From Petrosia ficiformis (lineage: Eukaryota > Porifera > Demospongiae > Haplosclerida > Petrosiidae), in contig OX345639.1 in the NCBI GenBank assembly GCA_947044365.1, forward strand, positions 1,933,001 through 1,997,000: 64,000 nt of DNA. Direction: 5' to 3'. The notes under the pieces were generated by a model. The model was not told where the DNA came from and did no database searches. It saw only the letters and a list, made by a program, of their open reading frames with translations. The translations under genes and the position numbers were made by a program. How positions within the stretch are numbered: the stretch's first letter is position 1; every line of letters begins with the position of its first letter. This document shows positions 13,245 through 25,700 of the stretch, piece by piece.

Positions 13245-13767
13245 ACCTAGAAAAAGAAAACTAGGGGCAACACTTATTGCAGAATGTTTACATAGAAACC
13301 ACGTGGGTATTGTTAATTAAAAAAATGAGCAATGTCCCATCATTTCATTAAAAAACTCCTCTACTTATCACTAATCAGATCCAGGGTTACCCATTGCTCT
13401 CCTATCTGGCGATCTTACCTTCTTAAGATAGTCAGGGTCGGGTTTGGCTGGCTACTATAAAACGTTTAGACCAAGCAACATAATGTGTGCAAAGACTTGA
13501 AATTATACTATAGTATAGTACATTACTTGTGTATGCAACATATCAATTTTTCATTAGCAATCAGTCAATGTGGAGTGAGGAATAATAGAGAAATATGCAG
13601 GAATAAAAGGTGGAAATTGCTCAAAGAATAATGGTAAAAATTTGAGCAAAATGTACCCGAGCCGGAATTATAATTATTATAATTATAGTAGTAGCAAGGG
13701 TGGAGTTTGGGTAGTGATATAATATTCAACCACGCCCATGATAAAGTATCAGCGCAGCATAAAGTAA
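13245..13767. promoter_or_regulatory. Shared 523-bp head-to-head promoter region
   Basis: Only 523 bp separate the start codons of the divergent E2-like/LRR gene (minus) and the USP gene (plus), so both 5' UTRs and promoters must lie here unless there are non-coding first exons elsewhere. I see no convincing TATA box for either gene. The stretch is AT-rich with a short tataattattataattata run near 13670-13690 and a CACGTG E-box-like hexamer at about 13300. The regulatory reading is inference from gene arrangement. Confidence 0.5.
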
Positions 13768-16700
13768 ATGATGTCTTCAGTTTCTTCAATATCCCAGGCA
13801 GCTGCTGCTAGTGTAAAGGTATAGATTTTAATCTGTTTAGTACTATGATTATAGAACCAAAATATTTTTTCAGAAGTATCACAACCTGCCATCTGACAAA
13901 CAATCTCCCAAATCTCTGAGAAGAAATAATTTTGATGGTAAGTTGTGATAGGAAGAATTTATGGATCATGTGAAAGGAAAGGTACTTTGAATTAGTAGTG
14001 GACAACATTATGTCAATACTTCCAATAGGGTCCAATAGGGTTCTAATTCAATACGATATAACCACACCCATTTTACAAGACAACTTAAAACTTCCATTAA
14101 TTTTTCTTTATTAATAAGAAAAAAATTGTATTAGTTTTCATTACATCCACACCCCATTTTACTAGATGGTCAGGCCCTTATTTTCATGTAGGTACACAAA
14201 ATAATTAGAGCATTATTATACTACTAGAAATCCCTATATACTATATACCATATATACTCTAATTATTTCCACTTGTATATACATTTAAAAACTTTTATCG
14301 AACATCCATGTAATCCTGGTGAGAACACTGGAGGGAGAAGGGAGTGGAGGCTAAAAAATGTGATGAATGTAAACAATGTCTAATTAGCATTGAAGTCCAC
14401 AGAAAAACAGACACTCTCTTTTCAGGAAACAACAGCTTAGTGGTTGGAGCTTGGGCCTCCTGATCTAAAGGTCAGTGGTTCGAGTCCAGCTGCGGTCATG
14501 TTGTTTCCTGAAAAGAGAGTGTCTGTTTTTCTGTGGACTTCAATGCTAATATAACACCGTTAGGAGGGTTTCTCCTAATCAACTTTCCTCTATATCAATG
14601 TCTAATTAGTAATTATAGTAAATATATCCCTATTATTTAGGCCTAATTGGACTGGTAAATATTGGTAATTCATGTTACATGAACTCTGCTCTTCAAGCAC
14701 TGTCTAACTGGTAAGATTGTTGTCTTATCTCTTATCTCACAGATAAGTATTGTTGTTTTAATTAAAATTCCTTTCATTAAGATGGCTGATAAGCAACCAT
14801 GTGTAATTTTCAATACTTAATACATCTGGACCTTCACCAAGGTGTGTAGTCAAGAAACGCGCTTTCTCTTCCACCCATGAAATTTTTTCAACATTCTATA
14901 CTCCAATCACATTAATATGACTGAAGGGGGTATGGAGCCTTTTACAGAATGATCGTTTCCTCATCAACAGTCATAATCTATACATGTATATATATCACCC
15001 ACACTTCTACATTCCCCATCTCATGGAGTCTTAACATAATTATCACAATTATTGTGAGTTTTTGTTAACTAAACCTTTGAACTCACTATAACTGAGGGTC
15101 ATTTAGGTGTACCTTGACCTTAGGAAATGTTGGTTTGGAAACCAACAGTCTTTTTACCTGTACCACTTTCATGTAATTATCTTTCCCATTCTTTTTGTGT
15201 TTGGCAAATTTCAATCCATTACTTCATTAATGAGTTACAGTATAATCATGTATAAACCTCACTATATAGTCATCATATTTAAAATTTGAGGTCATTGTGA
15301 TTTGTGAATGTAAACAGAGACTTTAAATGTGGTCAATATATGATACTAAAACAACAAACTATTAATGTCTGGAGCAAAACTCTAACTGATAGATTAATGC
15401 ATTTTTACGTAATTGTTTAATAATTATGATTAATTGACCACATAGCGTTCATGCAATTGGTGTGTACTTCAACTCTTGATGTCAAGGTTGATAAGCCCAA
15501 ATAATCTTATTTAATTGAGTATCTGAGATAGCAGTAGTTATCCAGTATATAATTATAGTGATGATATATAATATGTTACACTCATGGGAAATGTAAAAGT
15601 GTGTGGGTGACATGTATATGTATGTGACTGAATGAGGAAAGGGTCATCATGATAATAATAAATACCTCTCACTATTTAGCCATTTATAAGACAACTTAAT
15701 TAGGTATCTAAGTGGACCAATGGTTGCTCTGTCTATATTCTTGACTGTGTACATGAAATGGCAATATTATGAGTGTTTAAAGTTTAATTATTTGTCAAAA
15801 TCATTATTTTCCAAAAGGCTCTTTTCTTATAACAGTCACGTGATTGTGTTTTCAAAATCTGAGAATTTGATTTTAATTAAATGCCTGCATATAAGAAGCT
15901 CATTATGTGGCCGTTTTGTACATGCTGAATCTAAGAAAGTCAGGGTAATTGTACTATGGAAGTTTATTTGCTTGTTTCCATAGCAATTTTTCATGAATTT
16001 CTAATGAGCTCAATTGTGATTCTACCTTGATTTCAATACGTTTACAATAATGTTTTATCTAGTCCACCATTCAGACAATTCTTGATAGAATGTTTAACAA
16101 CACAACGAACTCAGAATGTATCTACCGCTCTTTCATTATTATTCAGTAAAATGTGGAGATCAGAAAGGTACAAACTACTAACATACTATTACAAATGTAA
16201 CAATTGAAATGCTTACAAATGTAATGATATTAAATATAGTGCAATAGAGTCTTTCTGGTTAATTTTAAGGTTCCACTGATCAGATGCCACCAATACTAAT
16301 ACCAATACTAATACCAATACTAATACCAATACCAATTTTGAATGGCCGATACTAATACTAATAACCAATTGATAATTTTTAATTACTTTATGAATTTTTT
16401 ATAATATTATAATTATTCATGGTTCACAAACTTTAATTGATGTAAAAATGTGGATATTGTTTCAGTACAGGAAGAATGCTATACTCTGCTACTATCTGTA
16501 ACACAAACTAAGGAATACTGCCAAACTCCATTCATTTCTTGGCCATCATTTGCCTTCTCACGTGCATAACAACACCCAACTTAAATTTATGACCACATGG
16601 ATCAGTATTAGTTATTCACATACTACTGATACCAATAGAAAAGTGTAGTATCAGCACCGATACTGATTCTGATGCTTGTGTTGGTGGAACTCTAGTTAAT

Positions 16701-19700
16701 TTCATCAAAGAACATGTATGTGCAATGAAGACTATGAAGAACCCTGATATACATGTAGGGCCAATGTTAATCATGATATTTAATAATTTCAAAATATGAA
16801 GTTCATTGTCACTTCCCTCTTTAGGAATCCAGGTCATCTCAATCCAAGACAAATTAGTACCACTATGCGTCAGCGTATGTTTCGTGGATTACAACAACAA
16901 GACGCACAAGAGTTTATAAGATGTCTATTGTGTCAGATTCATGAAGAGATATCTATACCACTTCCTACTTATTATCAGGAGTATAATCAAGGTGTCTTAG
17001 CTAAGATAGATGTATCTGAAATACATCATCAAGATGGAGGAAATAGAGTTCGAAATGCCAGCGTAGTATCAGTAGAATCACTTGAATCCCAAGTGTCTAA
17101 ATCTTCTTTAAGTTCAGCAGGTTCATTCACAAAACTAGTAGTTACATGTAACTCCTCCCATAGTTTGACTAATGAAATTAGTTCTAGTTTACCGGTAATG
17201 AAAACCAAGAGATCATTATCTCTTCCAAACTCCCCTTCCATTAAGCCTAAACTCTCAACAAAAGCTCTCTACAATCAAGTAACTGAGGGATTACAGAAGG
17301 GAAAGATTGCCTACCAAACTGTTGCTAATTCAACCTCTGACACCACCAGTAAAGAGGACCAAAAAGAGAAAGATCTAGTTCCATGGTGTGATAATGATAT
17401 CGTAGTTGTGGATATTGTTACCTCACATGCTAGTATTGAGAGGAGAGATAATAATAGCTTGGAAAATTGTGATGGTGTCAGAGAAAGGACGAAGAAATGT
17501 AGTCAATCGAGACAGACTGATAGAGTGAAACAGAAAGGTAAGTCACTGGATACAGTATAGTTTTGTTTTAGTATGACAATGATAACTATTTTTAGTTATT
17601 TATATTATTTGGTTGACTAAGTGTTACACACCTGAAGAAGACCCAAGGCTGAAATGTTGTGTGTAGTTACGTTTCTTTGTTTTAATAAAATTCCTTGGTG
17701 GGTGTAGTAATTCTAATCCAGTCAACCAAACAATATAAGCACCTAGTCTATCTACTAGACTTACAACAAGGATCTAATGAAGAATGGTTGTCCTTTAAAC
17801 TGTTCACAAAATAATAGACTTAGTTATAGTATGCCGCCAAGTTTTCACATTTTACCAAAGTGCCCGTTATTGCCCAATTTCATTTTAGTTAAATTAAAAT
17901 GCAGAATATTGATACACAGGACTAACAGTGTAGTTATTACAGTAGACCTGATGATAACTTAAGTTAAATTCATATTATCTTGATGTTTTACATGTAGTTA
18001 TAGTTAATGAACACTATCATTGCATTAAGTAAGCTACATTTGAGAAACTGTGCTGCCTGAGTGGTAGTATATATGGTTGATGGAGTACTGCACTAAATTG
18101 TTAATCTTTAGAATGATGTGCTAAAGAGAGTCGATTGATAGATTATTATCTGTCTCTCCCAATTCTTTTTAGAGAAATGCAGTATTATAACTGAGATATT
18201 TCAAGGTGAACTAGAGAGTAGAGTCAATTGTTTGCAATGTATGAAGGTATCAGTCACAAGAGAGCCTTTTCAAGACTTGTCGTTACCTATTCCAGGTATG
18301 CAAATCTGTCTATATGTACAGTGTATACACAGGGTCATGATTTGGTTGAGATATACAACTCTGACCACATCTCATCACTCAGACATCACTGAATCAATCA
18401 TCTTGTTATGCAGGGTCTGACTAGTGTTGGGTGATATTGAAATTTAGGTCTTGTGATTATTGCAATGACACTGTCTATGACAGACTCATTTGTTTTTAAA
18501 GATGACAATTTTGATACCTGTTTTCAGAGCATTTGGCTCAAAATTAAGTGTTATAGTATTTTTCAATTGCATATTTTAAAACTTTTTTTTTTGTGAATAT
18601 CTATTATTTAATTCCAATTGTGATAATATAATTAATAATTATTGGCAGACCAAAATCATGCAATACAATTATTCCAATGTAGTGATATTGTGATATATTG
18701 AATTCTTGCCCAACTCTAGATCTGACCATTTCAGTTGAATTATTACTTAGTACATTTTTGCCTACTCACTACGAATTAAAAAAAGGATTAAATAAGGCCC
18801 AAAGCATTTATTGAAAATGTTGGCATTTGATCCCTTTCTGTATGGACAGTCATTACATGTATTTGGAAACCCCAGGCTAAAGAATGACTTCTGTTTATTA
18901 CAGGACGAAAAGACATGACAACAATTAGAAAGCAGCAACAGACCCCCGACCATGGCTCTCTCTCTCCTGAACAATCTCCACAAAGTCTTACTTCTCGTAT
19001 GTGTCGTATGTGGAAATATGTATATGATTGGACACATGATGTAGTTACAGGACCATCCACAACACTAGAGGACTGTATGAGGGCCTTCTTTGATACAAGT
19101 GATCTCTCAGGTACAGTAAGGATAATTATAAACATGACATTAAACTATACACTATAGTACTATAAAGTTATCACATCCTCATTTTGAGGTCATCATGAAT
19201 ATGAACAGACTTTGCATGTATATGTACATGTATGTGATGTAATCCTTTTCCTTTTTCTCATCAGGTGATAATCGTTACTTTTGTGAACATTGTAAAAGGT
19301 ATGTAGTATATACATGTACATAGAGTTATTCTATTCTATACATATATATATATATATACATAGACCAGAGGTTTTAATAAGCTCATATGGTACACCATTT
19401 GTGCAAAGAGCTTCTTATTTGGCACTACACAGTTCTCTCTTTGGGCCAGATGGTGCAGTTAATTATGATTATATTAACTCTTCGTTAATGTTCCCAATGG
19501 CGTACACACTAACCATTTTTAAGCCAATCTGGCCCATATTTCAAAAATTATCAAAAACTCTGATATAGACACACCTATATAATTTATTAGTGTGCCTATG
19601 TGTGACAATTCAATTTGTTGTCTTGAGGGTAATTTAATGACTATCATAGGGAGGATTAAAAATTTACTGCTCATTGTAGGTGCGCCTTTATTATTTGAAA

Positions 19701-22700
19701 TGGCCCAATGTTGTGTCAAATAAATACATATACAATGCATGTATAATTGTAGATGTACATGAATATTGCTTTACATATACATGTGATTTATATACAAGAA
19801 ACAAGTGTATATAGAGAAAAAAAGTATCCCTATGATTGCTTTATGGTGTCCAGCATTCAGTAATCATGGCTGACTTTATCATGCCTGAAACACAACAGCC
19901 TATTATACTTATTATTTTGATTATCTACTCTCTTTACCTTTTAAAGAATCTTGTAGAATTTTAGAACTATATTTCAGGCAGAATAGTTAGCTAGTAGTTC
20001 CAGTTTCTAATTCTATGTAAGCTACAAGCAGCTTTCTCTTTCTGCTGAGTTCGAGTGTGCATTCTATTACGCGCCACACCCATTAATTGACCGAGCCCCC
20101 GAGAATAATGCAACTTCCTTAACTACGTATACAACGCATACTCGCGAAGTGGACACAAGAATATAAATATATTATAAACATACATTGAACCCGTGGGAAA
20201 GCAATCATAGGGATGGCCCTACGGGCCATAAAAATGATCTTTTTCTTTATTCACAGTTTTCAAAACAGCAAAAAAGAGATGTCAATTCTAAAACTCCCTG
20301 AGGTTTGTATTATGGAATTGTACTATGTAAATTACATTATAATTGTTTGCTGGATGAAAATGTTTTGCTACAATGCTTCCTTCAAACGGTGGTACCATGG
20401 CACTCCCCCACCCTTTAATTTTAATCTTTATGGCAGTGATGACATAAATAAATGCGTGCTCGAGCTATATCAGGCCAGCAGGAACTGTAAGTAATAGCTG
20501 TTTAAGCTGAAATACAATGTACCTATACAAGAACTGTTAAAAAGCAAGAAGAATGCAAAAACAAGTAACTGTGATATAATTATGTTATTGGGTTTCAGAT
20601 ATGACAGTTGTTAGCAATGATTGCTTTGATTGGTCATCACAAACCAATCATTGTGATACTTTGTATTGCATATCTTGTTTGTATGTGTATGTGAAATATT
20701 GTTTGTTTTGTACAGGTCCTGTGTGTACATTTGAAAAGGTTCAGATATGATGCATTCTTTACTACAAAAATTAGTAGATTTATTGAATTCCCTCTGTCTG
20801 ATCTCGATATGTCAGCATTTAAGAAATCAAATGATAAAGGTGAGTGAAATAAAATTGATTCAATGAAACCTGTTTATCTGGAATCCTGTACTCCACAATT
20901 TATATTATTAATTATTAATATATTAGATTCATCTGAATGTTCGTATGAGTTAATGTCTGTTGTAACACATTTTGGAGGAGCAGGAGGTAAGTTTTCATTA
21001 CAATAGTCTACTAGTTAATCAATTAATAATTATAGTCATTGGCCTTGCCACTCATTAGTTCTTGATACTAACAAGTATCAAAAGTAGTTTATACACTGTT
21101 CAATTCTAAATAGATAGTAACGTATTGCAGGTTCAGTCACATACTAGTTGTTATATTCACTATAGGAGGACATTATGTTGCATATGCTAAGAACAATCAG
21201 TTGAACACATGGTATGAATTCAATGATTCTCATGTTACTAGTGTATCAACTGACACAGTACAGAACAGTGAGGGATATCTTTTATTCTACAAGTGAGCTT
21301 TATATTACCAGGGATTCATCTTGGGGGAGGGGAGGACAGGGAGGAAGAAACCAGTAGGGCATGTCAGACAAGTGCCGCCATGGATTACATTTATATTACC
21401 AATCATTGAAAATACCCTAATCAACTTACCTGGCAATGAAAGACTCTCAGACTGACCTTCAGGCTACAGTTTGCCTGAAAGCAAAACTACTTTCTTCCTC
21501 CCTGATTAGGAGTTGAGGACACATCCATTCTAGTGGATGTGGGGTACCCTCTACTCTCTTAAAATATTTCTAAAAACTGATTTTGAAGCACATTTGAGGG
21601 TATTTTAGACAATGCAGTAAGGCCACCCCTATGATTACACTCCACAGTAAAAGCAATACAGTAAGCCCATCCTATGATTGCTTTCATGTGTAAATGAACA
21701 CACGTTTGAGCTACAGCAGACCAGCAAGATGAATTCAGTTTGGACAAACTGCAAGAAAGAAGAATGGGGAAAAAAAGGAACTATAATATGTTGCTGGGTT
21801 TCAAACATGAGGAGGTCATCAGTAATGATTATTGGAGATTACAAACCAATCATAGGGATACCTTTTTCTCCATCCATAAATGTTGTTTTTCATAATATTC
21901 TCTATGCTTGATTTTAATAGCAGGAGACTACATGGAAAAATACATGTATTTTTGGCACACATGTACATATGTTTTGCACATACTCATACATGTACATGTA
22001 AGTACATCTGTATTTTAAATACATGTCTTTATGGCTCGGCCATTACCATTAATTTCTCACGCCTACACCATGTATATATACATGTACATATAAGTACATC
22101 TACATGTATTTGTGGGTGCAATAGACATAATCACATGTCCTTTTGGGATGTTGTTGTGTCAATGTTTGGGTCCTTTGGGATCTCCCTTACTTAAAAACAA
22201 GATATATGGAGGAGGAGTATCTTTATGATTGCTGCAGTGCATTGTATCAATAATAATCATTGCTGATGACTTGAATAGTTGCTTGTTTTCTTATTTGTTG
22301 ACAGTTTTTGTGTAAGTTTTGGAATGTATTTTAGCTAGTAATTGCAGTTTCCCCAAGCTGAATTCATATTGCTAATCTGCATGCTGTAGCTCAAGTGTGC
22401 ATTTGTTTACATGCCACACCCATTAATTGACCAAGGCTGACACAACTTCCTTAACTACGTATAAAACGCATATGTAACACAAACACATATATAATATATA
22501 TACATACCAGAAACCCCATGGAAACCAATCATAGGGATGGCCCTCAGGCCATAATAACTGAATTTACACTATTTCTATCTAATGAAATACTCATAATTAT
22601 ACAGATTAACTTTGTATGTAATTTGTACTCCTTTCCTCAGGAGAATATCCCCTCATCCTCGTGAACAAATAAATATAGTTGATATTGTGAGTTAACTCTG

Positions 22701-25700
22701 ACTATAGAATTACTTGTGGTAACTTTGATCCATTGTATTACAAACTTGGATTCTGTGGTTCTGATTAAATTACCTCCCTCAGTAGACCTCATGATACGCT
22801 AGTCACTCCTCTAACTTAAATCCTTTAACTATAAAATTTTAAGTATATAATTAATTAATTATGCATATTATTATAAGTAGAGAGACACATGTCCAGAAAA
22901 AAATATCTGGACTAGCTGTGTATTAATTAATTATACATAGGAATATAAATTTATAATTATTAACACTAATTGTACTTATGATGTTACTATGATTTACATG
23001 TACCATAAAGCAGACATGCACCATAAGGAGACAATTATATTCTGTCTTATAATAATTATATAATTACATTATAAATACGAAAACAAAACCATAAGGAGAC
23101 ACTAATTATAATAATTGTGTTATTTCCATGTAACACACTAATTTGATAATTATTATTATGATATTACATATACATACCATAAGACAAACACAATTCTGAT
23201 ATTATTATATTACATGTAACATAAGACAAACACTGATTCTAATAATTATGATATTATTATATTACATGTACCATTATCATACAGGAAGACACACTACTTT
23301 AGTTAATGGAAGCTCTTCATTTAGGCTTTGGCAACCATTATGCTATGATGCTCTCATGTATTTATACACTGTACTGTACTGTATACATACAGGAAGACAC
23401 ACTACTTTAGTTAATGGAAGCTCTTCATAGAGGCTTTGGCAACCATTATGCTATGATGCTCTCATGTATTTATACACTGTACTGTACTGTATACATACAG
23501 GAAGACACACTACTTTAGTTAATGAAAGCTCGCTTTGGCAACCATTATGCATTATGGTACATGTAATATAATAATATTATAATTATTATAATCAGTGTTT
23601 GTCTTATGGTACTACCGCAAGACAAACACTGATTCTAATAATTATGTTATTGCATGACAATTGTTGGCACATGCTGATTTTAGTGGGTGTTAATTTTAGT
23701 AGTAGGCAATATGGATTATGAAATATAGGCATATAGGCATATAGGCAAATTGCTGTATAGGTGCAACACTAAATTTTGGCAGTGTAATATTGACCACGGT
23801 TTCATTTAGGGGGAAGGCATTTGCCCCCACTTGGAATTTGTTTGCCAATATACACTCTACGATAATCCTGTATGTTGCCCCCAAAAGTCTTTCAAATTTA
23901 GGTTTTGCTCCCCCTCTACAATTTTTTTAAATGAAAGTCTGTCGGCTATTAATTTTCATAATAACTATTAATAATTATTTGTAATGTTATTTTCATTTGC
24001 TGATACAAAATAATTGGAGTGCGTATGGTACTACACTAGTTAGTATACAGGCCAGAAAGGGGTTGGTTTTCTCGCATACTATTGAAGTATTTTACCATCT
24101 TTTCTGTCTTCTATAAATTAATTATAATAATATTTACAGATTCCACCTCCTGGTACTACAATACCATCAGATGATGTATGCTATATTTCACGCCATTGGC
24201 TATTACTTAAAAACTCTTGCTGTAATCCAGGTAATGTATGAAAAATAGAGATTTAAGTAATTGTAAATTTTAAACATTTAGTCGTAGTAATCTCCCTAAC
24301 TAAAGGTCATAACTTTAGTTTGGAATGACCAACAATCTTTTTACCCGCACCATTTTCATATAATTATCCTTCCTGTTCTTTTTTTGTGTATGTCAAATTT
24401 CAATCCATTTCTTCATTATTGAGTCACAGTATAATCATGTATTAACCTTATGACAACCAGGTTATGGTGAATGTGAACAGTCTTTAGTATTGTTTTAGTT
24501 AACTATAACTAAATCCCCTTTTATTAACTCATCATAAATAGCACAGCTGTAGATTAATTAATGCTCTGCCTGATACCTAACTTAATTGTGTTATTATAGA
24601 AAATGGCCAAATAACCTAAAAGTCACAATGCCTTACTAGGGGTTTTACTATAGTTAACGAAAACAACACTAATAGATACCTAGCTTAATTTTTTTATTAT
24701 AGAAAATGCCAAATCGCAAGTTTTTAACAGCATTTAATCGTAATTCTTATTTTCATTCATAGTCCCTCAAATTTCTATTTCTCATTATTGCTTAGGTCCA
24801 ATCATTCCTTATCAATATGCTTGTCAACATGGAGGTGAGTTAATACTAGATCCAGGGATGTGGAAATATTGAGCTAACGGCCAGACATTTTGACTTAGTT
24901 TCATCACTCTCCTGCTCTTCCTATACTTTGTGTACAGTTCAGTTTCAATTTACCAAACATTCACTAGATTTGTCAGACAGTGTTCTACATGACTGGCTGT
25001 TTCCACATCACTGACTAGATCCACACAATAAGTACATGATTTATTGTTATATACTTGTATAGGAATATTACCAGGGAAAGAAGAAGCTGCTAAACTGTTA
25101 GCTGTACCCATTAGAAAAGAAGTGTGGGATGATTTAGTGAGAAAGTAAAGAACTATAATTATTATTTATTATTATGTTATAACTGGAATGTGTAATTATT
25201 TGCACAAGCACAACGCCAGACCTGTTGCTCTGTGCTAACACTCACTTTTCTTTTCAAGATAGTAAAGTTGGTGATTGAATTTTCGGTTGTTTTGAATCCT
25301 CAAGCCATATTATAGACCAGTAGTTGTAAACTACTAGTTGAGTGTGCGAACACAGAGCCACATGTCTGGCATTGTGTAATTACACATTTCCATCTCTTGA
25401 TGTTTAACAACAATTATTATAAGAATATATTTAGGAGACCATGCTTTAGGACTTAGGACCTTAGCCTTTTAGTCATCACTATACCATGTAGCAATCAGAA
25501 TTCTATAAAATACATTATAAATTATTACTGTAATAACATAATTATAACTAGATGTACCTAGAGCACATACTCTGCGCAATACTGCATAATACTAGCTAAG
25601 TCATTGACAGAACAGGAGAATATCTTCAGTTTCTGTGCAGGGTAACCAAAGACGAGTTCATTATGTATACCCAACCTTTTTTTCCCTGCCTGAGTGGTAC

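Noticed and set aside
14435..14498. A functional tRNA gene
   Set aside because: Box A and B are good, but the T stem and anticodon stem do not pair properly and no acceptor stem forms.
18762..19135. Minus-strand ORFs of 91 and 115 aa
   Set aside because: They overlap USP exon 7 on the opposite strand; shadows without splice or homology support.
21166..21295. Stop codon TGA directly after FYK in the USP catalytic domain
   Set aside because: A donor gtgagc overlaps it at 21293, and the next exon (22641) continues in phase to the DUSP domains, as in orthologues.
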